Of a stretch of DNA of 64,000 nt, positions 1-8,067 are shown in pieces. The position numbers and the translations under genes were made by a program. The DNA lies in the NCBI GenBank assembly GCA_905234475.1, contig CAJOHX010000004.1, forward strand, positions 1 to 64,000, written 5' to 3'. The stretch comes from an uncultured Bacteroidales bacterium (GTDB taxonomy: Bacteria > Bacteroidota > Bacteroidia > Bacteroidales > UBA932). The notes under the pieces are model-generated. The model did not search any database, was not told the origin of the DNA, and saw nothing but the letters and a program-made list of their open reading frames with translations. Position 1 is the first letter of the stretch; each line of letters begins with the position of its first letter.

Positions 1-11
1 TATTGCTTCAT
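1..11 (-). CDS. 5' end of another CDS running off the left edge (MKQ...), possibly a further fimbrillin copy
   Basis: ATG (complement of cat at 9-11) preceded by the same leader and palindromic element that precede the other fimbrillin copies. Confidence 0.35.
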
Positions 12-23
12 ATTCTATTTGCT

Positions 24-78
24 TGGAGATTCGCCGAACACGTCGGCGAATGACGGTTTGGTTGTCGGCGAATGACGG
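24..78. repeat. palindromic element (full copy 24-56 plus partial copy 64-78)
   Basis: ggagattcgccgaacacgtcggcgaatgacgg + gtcggcgaatgacgg. Confidence 0.75.
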
Positions 79-948
79 TTAGTCGTCCTGGGCCTCGCCG
101 CCGTCGATGGTGGAGCCGGCGACCCAGTTGTTGATGGTCATGGAGCCGAGGTCGATCCGGTCGCGGCCGATGTTCAGGTTCACCGTGGTGTACTGACCGC
201 CCGCCAGGGGGATGTCGGCGCTGTGGGTGAAGACGTAGTCCTTGCCGTCGATCGTGATGGTGAGGGTGCGCAGGCCCGTCTGGGGAACCTGCAGGCCGCT
301 CCAGGCGGCGTCGGACTTCTTGGAGAGGGCCACTTTGGCGGCCTCGCCGGTGGCGGTCACCGGCGCTGCGGCCAGGTAGTTGACCGTGGCGGTCTTCTTG
401 GCCGTGGCCGTGACGGCGGAGACTGTCGGGGTGGTCTCCCACTGGTTGCGGAAGTTGAGATTGACGTCCAGCCGCGCCATGGCGTGGCCGAAGGTCAGGG
501 CCACCGGGGTGGCCGAGGCTTTGAGGCCGGTCGCGTTCACGGCAATCATCAGGTCCGAGGCCTTGTAGTCATCGGGATCCAGGGTGAAGGGATCGGCCGT
601 AAAGTCTTTGACCGTGCGGACGGGATGGATGCCGAGGAAGTAGTGCGGCGAGGAGACGTCTTCCCAGAGCATCTGGGCGGCGGGGGTCCATTTGACTCCG
701 TCGTAGGTGTTCACGACACCGTCCACCACGCGGGTGGCGGGGACTTCCGTGGCGCTGCCCGTCCAGGCGTAGACGGTGATCTGGTCTTTGGCGTCGAAGG
801 TCGCCTTGTCGCCGGTGGTGGAGACTTTGGTCATCGCTCCGATGCCGGCCTGGATGGTGATCTCCCGGGTACGGCCGGGGAATTTGTCGCAAGCGGCGAG
901 AGCCAGGAGGGCGGCCGCGGCGGCGAAGTATTTGATAAGTGTCTTCAT
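79..948 (-). CDS. fimbrillin family lipoprotein (paralog 1)
   Basis: MKTLIKYFAAAAALLALAACDKFPG lipobox; strongly similar to 992..1867 (SDAAWSGLQVPQTGLRTLTITIDG). Confidence 0.8.
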   Translation of the reverse strand: MKTLIKYFAAAAALLALAACDKFPGRTREITIQAGIGAMTKVSTTGDKATFDAKDQITVYAWTGSATEVPATRVVDGVVNTYDGVKWTPAAQMLWEDVSSPHYFLGIHPVRTVKDFTADPFTLDPDDYKASDLMIAVNATGLKASATPVALTFGHAMARLDVNLNFRNQWETTPTVSAVTATAKKTATVNYLAAAPVTATGEAAKVALSKKSDAAWSGLQVPQTGLRTLTITIDGKDYVFTHSADIPLAGGQYTTVNLNIGRDRIDLGSMTINNWVAGSTIDGGEAQDD

Positions 949-961
949 ATTCGTTTTGCTT

Positions 962-991
962 GGAGATCCCCGATCAAGTCGGGGATGACGG
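962..991. repeat. palindromic element
   Basis: ggagatccccgatcaagtcggggatgacgg. Confidence 0.75.
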
Positions 992-1867
992 TTAGGAGGC
1001 AGGTTTAAAGACATCGCCGCCGTCAATAGAGGTGCCGGCTTGCCAGTCGGTGATGACAATAGAATCGAGCTCAATCGTGTCACGGCCCATGGTCAGGTTC
1101 AGCGTAGTGTACTGGCCTCCCACCAGAGGGATGTCGGCGCTGTGGGTGAAAACGTAGTCCTGTCCGTCGATCGTGATGGTGAGGGTGCGCAGGCCCGTCT
1201 GGGGGACCTGCAGGCCGCTCCAGGCGGCGTCGGATTTCTTCGCCAGAGCTACTTTGGCGGCATCGCCGGTCGGCGTGACGGCCGCGCTCAGCAGGTCCAC
1301 CGTGGCGGCCTTTTTGGCCGTAGCCGTGACGGAGGAGACCGTCGGGGTGGTCCCCCACTGGTTGCGGAACGCAAGGTTGACGTCCAGCCGCGCCATGGCG
1401 TGGCCGAAGACCAGCGCCACCGGGGTGGCCGAAGGGGTAAGGCCGATCAAGTTCGTGGCGAGCAGGAGGTCGGAGGCTTTCTGGTCCGCTGGATCCAGGG
1501 TGTACGGGTCGGCCGTGAAGTCCGTGATGGTGCGGAGCGGATAGACGCCGAGGAAGTAATGGGCCGACTCGTCGTCGTCCCAGAGCATCTGGGCGGCGGG
1601 GGTCCACTTGCCGTCGGTGCCGAGGGTGTTGGCGACGCCGTCCACCGCGCGTGCGGCAGGGACGGCCGTCTTGTCGCCCGTCCAGGCGAAGACGGCGATC
1701 TTGTCGCCCGCCTCGAAGGCGGCTTTGTCGCCGGTGGTGGCGACCTTGGTCATGGCGCCGATGCCGGCCTGGATGGTGATCTCCCGGGGGGTGCCGGAGA
1801 ATTTGCCGCAGGAGGCGACGGCCAGCAGGGCGGCCGCGGCGGCGAGGTATTTGATTATTGGCTTCAT
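992..1867 (-). CDS. fimbrillin family lipoprotein (paralog 2)
   Basis: MKPIIKYLAAAAALLAVASCGKF lipobox; fimbrillin-like ITIQAGIGAMTKVATTGD start and GRDTIELDSIVITDW end. Confidence 0.8.
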   Translation of the reverse strand: MKPIIKYLAAAAALLAVASCGKFSGTPREITIQAGIGAMTKVATTGDKAAFEAGDKIAVFAWTGDKTAVPAARAVDGVANTLGTDGKWTPAAQMLWDDDESAHYFLGVYPLRTITDFTADPYTLDPADQKASDLLLATNLIGLTPSATPVALVFGHAMARLDVNLAFRNQWGTTPTVSSVTATAKKAATVDLLSAAVTPTGDAAKVALAKKSDAAWSGLQVPQTGLRTLTITIDGQDYVFTHSADIPLVGGQYTTLNLTMGRDTIELDSIVITDWQAGTSIDGGDVFKPAS

Positions 1868-1880
1868 ATTCATTTTGCTG

Positions 1881-1910
1881 GGAGATTCCGGGTCAAGCCC
1901 GGAATGACGA
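1881..1910. repeat. palindromic element
   Basis: ggagattccgggtcaagcccggaatgacga. Confidence 0.8.
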
Positions 1911-2786
1911 TTACTCGGTGGGTTTGAAGATTTTTCCGTTGAGGTCGTCGCCCTGGCTGGTCCAGTCGGCGATGGAGATGTCCGAGGCGAGCTCGATCGT
2001 GTCGCGCCCGAGGAGGAGGTTGAGCGTCGTCACCTTCCCGCTCGCGAGGGGGATGCTTTCGCCGTGGGTGTAGACGAAGGCCTGGCCGTCGATCGTCACG
2101 GTGACGGTCTTCATCCCCTCCTGGGGAACCTGCAGGCCGGCCCAGGAGGCATTGTCCGTCTTGGCGAGGTCCACTTTGACGGCATCGCCCGTGGCCGTGA
2201 CGGCTTTGGCGAGGAGGTCCACCGTGGCGGTCTTTTTGGCCGTGGCCGTGACGGAGGCGACTGTCGGGGCGGTCTCCCACTGGTTCTTGAACGCGAGGTT
2301 GACCTTCAGTTTCGCCATCATGTGATCAAAGACCAGCTCCACGGAGGATTCCGATGAGAGGAGGCCCTCCAGGTTCGTGGCGACCAGCAGGTCGGAGGCC
2401 GCCTGGTCCGCCGGGTCCAGGGTGTACGGATGGGCCTTGAAAACCGTCACCGTCTGCACCGGCCAGAGGCCGAGGAAGTAGTGTATCGAGGCCTCGTCCG
2501 CCCAGCGCATCGGGGCGGCGGGGGTCCATTTGTCACCATCGAAGGTGTTGACGACGCCGTTCACCATGGGCGAGGCGGGGATGGTCGTCTTGCTGTTCGT
2601 CCAGGCATAGACGGCGATCTGGTCGCCCGCCTCGAAGGCGGATTGGTTGCCGGTGGTCTCGACTTTGGTTTGCGGGCCGATGGCGGCCGTGACAGTGATC
2701 TCCCGGGGGCTGCCGGGGAATTTGCCGCAGGCAGACAGAGACAGGAGGGTCGCTGCGGCGAGGAGGTATTTGATTGTTGGTTTCAT
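1911..2786 (-). CDS. fimbrillin family lipoprotein (paralog 3)
   Basis: MKPTIKYLLAAATLLSLSACGKFPG; same architecture as neighbouring paralogs. Confidence 0.8.
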   Translation of the reverse strand: MKPTIKYLLAAATLLSLSACGKFPGSPREITVTAAIGPQTKVETTGNQSAFEAGDQIAVYAWTNSKTTIPASPMVNGVVNTFDGDKWTPAAPMRWADEASIHYFLGLWPVQTVTVFKAHPYTLDPADQAASDLLVATNLEGLLSSESSVELVFDHMMAKLKVNLAFKNQWETAPTVASVTATAKKTATVDLLAKAVTATGDAVKVDLAKTDNASWAGLQVPQEGMKTVTVTIDGQAFVYTHGESIPLASGKVTTLNLLLGRDTIELASDISIADWTSQGDDLNGKIFKPTE

Positions 2787-2800
2787 ATTCCTTTTGTTTC

Positions 2801-2830
2801 GGAGATTCCGGGTCAAGCCCGGAATGACGA
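2801..2830. repeat. palindromic element
   Basis: ggagattccgggtcaagcccggaatgacga. Confidence 0.8.
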
Positions 2831-2838
2831 TGATTAAG

Positions 2839-3714
2839 CTATTCGGGATCGGTGACGGTGCCGTTGATGGTCCAGGCGTCGGTCCAGTCGTTGATGGCGG
2901 AGGAGGATACGGTCATCTCGGGCAGGAGGTCGTTGTAGTCCAAATTAAGATTGTAAGCTTTGCCGCCCTGCATGACCGGGCCGGTGACATTGAAGGAGCC
3001 CTCCACGGAGCCGTCAGCGCCTACTTTATTGATGGTGATGGTGCTGTGCTCCTGGCCGGAGGCCGTGGGCATCAGGTTGATGGTACCGCCATTGTCGCAT
3101 TTGATCTCGCCAGGGTCGACCTCATCGGACGGACGGCCCTGGCGGCCGTTGTCGTCGACCGCCGTGAGATCCAGGGTCTGGGCGGCATTGGTCACGTTAG
3201 CCGTGAGATGCATATCGGCCGGCACGTTGTTGACGTTGACCGACAGCTTCGCGAGCGCGCGGCCGAGGTTTATGGGCTGAACCGTGGCAGATCCCGGGCG
3301 TATGGGAGCCACGCCAGAAAAGACATCGTAGCCAGCTATAAGTCTGAGTATTCTCGCTCTGACCATGAAGCCGAACAACTTGGTAGGGGGCAGACCCTCG
3401 AGCTGGAAGCCGTCGGCCTCCGACATGTTGACGGTGACCAGTACTTCGTAGTCTCCCTCGGGAAGCTGCTGGAGCTCGCTCGAGACCGCCTCCACGCTGG
3501 TGAACTCCCGGGTGTAGGAGACACCGGAGCCGTTTACGACCAAGTAGACGTGGTGGACGGGGGTGCCGGCGTCTTCGGCCCGCTCCCAGCGGAGCGTCGG
3601 AGCGAAGCCGACGGTGCCGGGCTGCAGGTCGTGGTTATCGTGGAAGCAGCCCGTCAGGAGGAGCGTTGCGGCCGCAGTGGCCAGGATAATGTTTCCTTTC
3701 ATGGCTGTCGTCAT
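2839..3714 (-). CDS. FimB/Mfa2-like fimbrial anchor lipoprotein
   Basis: lipobox LLLTGCFHDNHD; position between OmpA-like gene and fimbrillins; ATGA overlap with upstream gene. Confidence 0.65.
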   Translation of the reverse strand: MTTAMKGNIILATAAATLLLTGCFHDNHDLQPGTVGFAPTLRWERAEDAGTPVHHVYLVVNGSGVSYTREFTSVEAVSSELQQLPEGDYEVLVTVNMSEADGFQLEGLPPTKLFGFMVRARILRLIAGYDVFSGVAPIRPGSATVQPINLGRALAKLSVNVNNVPADMHLTANVTNAAQTLDLTAVDDNGRQGRPSDEVDPGEIKCDNGGTINLMPTASGQEHSTITINKVGADGSVEGSFNVTGPVMQGGKAYNLNLDYNDLLPEMTVSSSAINDWTDAWTINGTVTDPE

Positions 3715-4979
3715 TTTGCGAATCTGATTTCGGCGCGACGGGCGGTCTGCGCGTCGGGCGCGTTGTAGTCGATGCCGTGGTAGTAGGCCTTGACGATGCG
3801 CTCCGGGGCGACGCCGTGGGCGATGTACCATTGGCGGACCGCCTCCATGCGGCGCTCAGTGAGCTTCTCGTTATATGCCGCGCTGCCGCTGCGGGAAGCG
3901 TAGGCGTGGATCTCCAGCTGGAAGTCCGGGTAGCGCTCCAGGATCGGGAGGGCCGTCTCCAGCGAGGAGGCATAGGCGTCTTCGACGCTGCTGCTGTTGT
4001 TGGCGAAGTAGACCGTCGGGATGGGCGTCTGGAAGGCCTCTTCCTTGGCCACGGCAGCGGCCTTTTCGGCGGCCTCGCGCTCAACACGCTCGCGCTCCAG
4101 GCGTTCGCGTTCGGCGCGCTGCGCCGCCTCGCGTTCCGCTTTTTCGCGGGCGGCCTGCTCGGCCGCGATGCGCTCACGCTCCGCAGCTTCCCGTGCCAGG
4201 CGCGCGGCTTCTTCCGCGTCCTTGATGGTGGTGGGGTTGGCGGGCTGGCCGTACTCCCGGGCTTCGCCCAGGCTGCAGGCCAGCCGGACGCCGGCGTCCC
4301 AGAGGAGGTTGCTCCTGTGGGCGTGCTCCGGGATGTTGTCGAAACGCTCGCCGGTCAGGCACGTGATGCCGCTGTAGAGCGCAGCGCTCAGGCGGCTGCC
4401 GATGGGGATGCCGAAGCTGGCTTCCCCGCCCCAGCCCAGGTGCCACTGGCGGGGCTGGCCGATCTGTTTGTCCGGGGCGACGAGCACCGTCCGCGTGGTC
4501 ACGGCGGCGATCTGCGGGGAGAGGTTCAGCGACCAGCGGCTGCCCGGCTTCGTGAAGAGGCTGAGCAGGTTGACATTGGCCTGGAGGGCCACCTTGCCCC
4601 ACTGCGTCGCAGTGCGCAGGTCTTCGTAGGCCCAGCCCGTTTCGTCCAGGACGGGAGAGAAATAGCGGATGCCGTCTTCCGACAGCCAGTAGGGGCAGCA
4701 GTCCAGCGCGAACTGGCTCTGGCCGCCGTACTGGACGCCGAGCTCCACGGACAGGAGGCGGTTCAGGCCGATGCCGGCGAAGGCTCCGCCCTGGGCACCC
4801 CAGTGGATGCCGTCTTCGGTGATGCTGCGGAAGGTGGCCTGCCCGAAGGAGGTGCCACCCCGAACGCCCACGTACCAGCGGTACTCTGCAGGCGCGAACG
4901 CCTGCCCCCACGCGCCTTGCGCGGCGCACGCGCACACGATAAGCGCCGCCAGCAGGGGTTTATTCTTTAGATGGATCAT
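3711..4979 (-). CDS. outer-membrane protein with C-terminal OmpA-like domain and long charged helical linker
   Basis: signal peptide; VYFANNSSSVEDAYAS...LTERRMEAVRQWYIAHGV...RRAEIRFAK OmpA-like motif; E/A/R-rich helix in the middle. Confidence 0.75.
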   Translation of the reverse strand: MIHLKNKPLLAALIVCACAAQGAWGQAFAPAEYRWYVGVRGGTSFGQATFRSITEDGIHWGAQGGAFAGIGLNRLLSVELGVQYGGQSQFALDCCPYWLSEDGIRYFSPVLDETGWAYEDLRTATQWGKVALQANVNLLSLFTKPGSRWSLNLSPQIAAVTTRTVLVAPDKQIGQPRQWHLGWGGEASFGIPIGSRLSAALYSGITCLTGERFDNIPEHAHRSNLLWDAGVRLACSLGEAREYGQPANPTTIKDAEEAARLAREAAERERIAAEQAAREKAEREAAQRAERERLERERVEREAAEKAAAVAKEEAFQTPIPTVYFANNSSSVEDAYASSLETALPILERYPDFQLEIHAYASRSGSAAYNEKLTERRMEAVRQWYIAHGVAPERIVKAYYHGIDYNAPDAQTARRAEIRFAK

Positions 4980-5012
4980 ATTGATAAAAACACTTCTAAC
5001 TCACTAGTCCTT

Positions 5013-5038
5013 CAAATTTAATGATTCTCAATGAGAAT
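5013..5038 (-). promoter_or_regulatory. putative promoter -7 box (TAAATTTG) plus 7-1-7 palindrome ATTCTCA-A-TGAGAAT upstream of fimbrial operon
   Basis: caaattta at 5013-5020 (complement TAAATTTG = Bacteroidetes TAnnTTTG); perfect inverted repeat 5024-5038. Confidence 0.5.
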
Positions 5039-5044
5039 GCAAAC

Positions 5045-5079
5045 AAAATCGCCGCCCGATTTTGTCGGACGGCGAATTA
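5045..5079 (-). terminator. rho-independent terminator of the 5104..5649 gene
   Basis: minus strand CGCCGTCCGA-caaaa-TCGGGCGGCG hairpin followed by TTTT. Confidence 0.6.
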
Positions 5080-5103
5080 TTGCAAGGATTTGGGTGAAGC
5101 CTG

Positions 5104-5649
5104 CTATTTCTGGTTCGGGTGGAGCTTCTTGTAGAACTTGAGGCCGTTCAGCAGGGAGCCGAAGTTGCTCTTGGTGATGTAGTTGGCACGGACAAGGTCG
5201 TCGCGCTTGACGCTGAATTCCATGATCTTGCTTCCCAGAAGCCTTCTCGAGGTGAGGGTGACCGTCTCCATGTTGTCGCTGGGATAGCCGGCGGCGAGGC
5301 AGCCCTTTATTTCCTTGGTGGACCGGCGCTGGGCCTTGAAGAAGGCCTTCAGGTCGTTCATGGTCGCAATCGCTTCGTCAATCGTATCGCCGATGGGGAT
5401 GAAGAGCTCGTAGACCGGGTCAAAATTGAGCTGGACGATGTCGCCGCCGATGCCGAGGTGGCCGACCGACAGCCAGTATTTGCCGGTGTCCTTCATCTGG
5501 AACACCTCGATCTCGCCGGACAGGGAGTTCTCGCCGTATTCGGTCTCGACGGTGCAGATCTCAAGTCTGTTGGCGGCCTTCTCGAGGAACTGGGCGGAGG
5601 CCATCAGCGGCATCACCGCCACGAGCAGGGTAATAAGGATTCTTTTCAT
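5104..5649 (-). CDS. hypothetical secreted protein
   Basis: intact ORF with signal peptide MKRILITLLVAVMPLMASAQ. Confidence 0.6.
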   Translation of the reverse strand: MKRILITLLVAVMPLMASAQFLEKAANRLEICTVETEYGENSLSGEIEVFQMKDTGKYWLSVGHLGIGGDIVQLNFDPVYELFIPIGDTIDEAIATMNDLKAFFKAQRRSTKEIKGCLAAGYPSDNMETVTLTSRRLLGSKIMEFSVKRDDLVRANYITKSNFGSLLNGLKFYKKLHPNQK

Positions 5650-5732
5650 GGTATGGACGTTTTAATTGTGTGTTTGCGGTTTCCGCACAAAAATAGCAAA
5701 TATTATGCTAAAGTCCGCGGCCTTGCCTGCCG

Positions 5733-6578
5733 CTACGGCAAAAGGTTGATGATTTTGCGGGTTGCTTCCTCAGGGAGGGCGGTGTGGTAAGCCATGTCAA
5801 AGACATAGGGCACCTTGACGGCGTAGAACGGGAGCAGGCGACGGGTGAAGCTTTCCAGCGCCTGCGCGTCGGTCGTCCCCAGGTAGGCCGGGAGGAAGAT
5901 GTTCCAATGGGCGGTGAGGGTCTCGGGACTCACGTGGAAGAGGTCCTCGGCCCGGGTCTTGTCCATGTTGTGGCACATGGTCCACAGGATGGACAGGTCC
6001 CATTCGGGCAGTCCGTAGCTGAATTCACCCACATCGATCCACCAGACGCCCTTGCCGTCGGTGATGATGTTCCCGAAATGGAGGTCGCCGTGCAGGCAGG
6101 TGGCGGCGTCCGGGACCTTCTCGATGAAAGCCAGGGCACGCTGCCGGTAGGCCTCGGGGACCAGGTCCTTTTCCAGATAGAATTGCCGCAGGGCCTGCCG
6201 GTAGGAGCGCAGGCGCGAGGGGTCCGCCGCCCGGGCATGGAGCGCGCGGGCCTGCCGGGCGAATTCCAGGGAGATTTCTTCGAGCCGCGCCGGCTCTTCG
6301 GAGACGATGCGCGTGAAGGAGCGTTTGCCGGGAATGAATTCATATTCAGCGCCGAAGCGCTCTCCGTCCGTCACCAGGCGATAGGGCTCCGGCGTGGAGA
6401 TGCCCATTTCGAAAACGGTGCGGGCTGTCAGGAATTCCGCTTCCGCCCTGTCTGCCTCGAAGCCCGGGTTGTAGAGCTTGGCCATGGTGTTGCGGGACTT
6501 GTGTTTGTAGGAAACAGCCGTTCCGCCTTCACCGCTGCGGACGTACTCGTCCAGGTCAATGGTTTCGTAGGATTGCAT
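5733..6578 (-). CDS. aminoglycoside phosphotransferase-like kinase (TIGR02172-like)
   Basis: CLHGDLHFGNIITD and WWIDVGEFSYGLPEWDL kinase motifs. Confidence 0.7.
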   Translation of the reverse strand: MQSYETIDLDEYVRSGEGGTAVSYKHKSRNTMAKLYNPGFEADRAEAEFLTARTVFEMGISTPEPYRLVTDGERFGAEYEFIPGKRSFTRIVSEEPARLEEISLEFARQARALHARAADPSRLRSYRQALRQFYLEKDLVPEAYRQRALAFIEKVPDAATCLHGDLHFGNIITDGKGVWWIDVGEFSYGLPEWDLSILWTMCHNMDKTRAEDLFHVSPETLTAHWNIFLPAYLGTTDAQALESFTRRLLPFYAVKVPYVFDMAYHTALPEEATRKIINLLP

Positions 6579-6784
6579 GGGTGCAAATTTAAGCCACAGA
6601 ACCAGTAAATCCAAATCTTTGCAAAGTGGCTGAGAATAAAAGAAGACGGACACCAATTAGGGGTAGTGTCCGTCTTTCAAAGTTCGCTAATGAATTATCT
6701 ATATGATAACACTGCAAAGGTAGAGAAAAAAAATGAACCCGCAAGTCATCTCCTTACGAATGTTGTATAACACTTTTGTATAAC

Positions 6785-6816
6785 AAAAAGACAACCTCTT
6801 GCGAAGCTGTCTTTTT
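6785..6816 (-). terminator. hairpin terminator, probably the original tRNA-Leu terminator displaced by an insertion
   Basis: aaaaagaca...tgtcttttt 9-bp stem immediately downstream (minus strand) of a 14-bp tRNA-Leu 3'-end copy. Confidence 0.6.
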
Positions 6817-6829
6817 GTGCCTCGGGCGG
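6816..6829. repeat. putative att copy (tRNA-Leu 3' end duplicate)
   Basis: tgtgcctcgggcgg identical to 9379-9392. Confidence 0.6.
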
Positions 6830-6936
6830 AAGCTAAATAACTGGTGGCTATCGTGTATTCTTGGTGGCTATCAAACTATTTGTATATCAAGTGGTTGAAT
6901 TATATCAGCGGAGTATTCAAATAATAAGCGGAAAAG

Positions 6937-6985
6937 GTGACCAAAAGTGACCAAATTTTAAAGGAGGTGACCAAAAGTGACCAAA
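6937..6985 (+). repeat. four GTGACCAAA direct repeats
   Basis: copies start at 6937, 6947, 6967, 6977 (10-bp phased). Confidence 0.75.
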
Positions 6986-7021
6986 GAATTCTATCAATAA
7001 TTGATGGTCAGATGATGCGCC

Positions 7022-7045
7022 ATATAAGAATATTTCTTATATTTG
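7022..7045 (+). promoter_or_regulatory. parDE promoter/operator: 21-bp palindrome overlapping -7 box TATATTTG
   Basis: ATATAAGAA-tat-TTCTTATAT perfect 9-bp arms (7022-7042); TATATTTG 7038-7045. Confidence 0.6.
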
Positions 7046-7063
7046 TTGCAAATATTGATAGAA

Positions 7064-7312
7064 ATGAAAACAACTACTGTTGCATTAGGGTCTCATTTTG
7101 ACGAATTTATCCAGGCCAGCGTTCTTGGCGGCCGTTACACGAACGCCAGTGAGGTGATTCGTGCCGGGCTCAGGAGGCTGGAAGAAGATGAGCAGAAGAT
7201 AGCAGCTCTCCGTGCTGCCATAGAGGAAGGTGAAGCAAGCGGGTATGTCGAAGACTTTGACTTCGAATCCCACTTGGAGGAGTTGAAGGCAAAACGGAAG
7301 AACAATGGCTAA
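7064..7312 (+). CDS. parD: ribbon-helix-helix antitoxin, ParD family
   Basis: VALGSHFDEFIQASVLGGRYTNASEVIRAGLRRLEE. Confidence 0.85.
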   Translation: MKTTTVALGSHFDEFIQASVLGGRYTNASEVIRAGLRRLEEDEQKIAALRAAIEEGEASGYVEDFDFESHLEELKAKRKNNG

Positions 7313-7601
7313 GATCAGATTATCCAGAAAGGCAATAGCCGATTTGGATGGCATTTGGGACTATACCGCCCAAACCTGGTCGGAAGGACAGGCGGTCATC
7401 TATTATCGGCAGATATATGGCGCTATTCAGGGATTGAACAATCTGCCTGTTTTCCTTGAAAAGAGATATGACGTCATAAAGCCGGGGCTCTTTGGTTTTA
7501 AGGTAGGGCACCACATCCTTTTTTACAAAAAGGGCAACAATGGCTCCATTAGCGTAGATCGTATCCTCCACGAGAAGATGGACTATCAAAGACACCTGTA
7601 A
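7305..7601 (+). CDS. parE: ParE/RelE-family toxin
   Basis: RLSRKAIADLDGIWDYTAQTWSEGQAVIYYRQI; overlaps parD by 8 bp. Confidence 0.85.
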   Translation: MAKIRLSRKAIADLDGIWDYTAQTWSEGQAVIYYRQIYGAIQGLNNLPVFLEKRYDVIKPGLFGFKVGHHILFYKKGNNGSISVDRILHEKMDYQRHL

Positions 7602-7641
7602 TACTTGGATTCGATAAATCGGAATTTAACCACTTAATAAC

Positions 7642-7848
7642 ATGGGCAGTTTCTGGAACAAGACAAAAGTGTTTTTTGAATCGAGAGGATGGCGCATCTT
7701 CTGGTCATTGTTTGTCATCGCCGTTTTCGTCAACTTATTGCAGATGGATTGGTTCCGTGTGGTCCTCCTCATCACGCTTCTCATCTTTGTCATAAGGAGA
7801 GTATTCGAGATTGTGCAGGCCATTAAATCTAAAGCGAAGGACCAGTAA
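7642..7848 (+). CDS. small membrane protein (68 aa)
   Basis: two hydrophobic segments; downstream of parDE. Confidence 0.5.
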   Translation: MGSFWNKTKVFFESRGWRIFWSLFVIAVFVNLLQMDWFRVVLLITLLIFVIRRVFEIVQAIKSKAKDQ

Positions 7849-8067
7849 ATTCACTATTTATTTACTAGTATTGAACGACATTTAATCGTGTCTAGTTTTA
7901 GACGTTATTTACGCACCTAATGGAAGTTTTACGCTTAATCACTTATGAATCACCCGTGACAGAGGTCATTGAGGTCATGTTGGAAGGCATTGTCTGTGCC
8001 AGTGGAGAGGTCCCTGATATGGAACACGGCTGGGATTTGGACTTTTAACCTATTGAAAAACTGCAAG

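Noticed and set aside
949-1083. N-terminal extension of fimbrillin 1 through the palindromic element
   Set aside because: The lipoprotein signal starts at 948; the element remains open in frame, but the extension overlaps the upstream gene.
6937-6985. CRISPR-like array
   Set aside because: Units of 9-10 bp with no spacers and no cas genes in the window.
6928-7030. Possible remnant coding sequence (EKVTKSDQILKEVTKSDQRILSIIDG)
   Set aside because: Too short with an upstream stop; kept only as an alternative explanation for the GTGACCAAA repeats.
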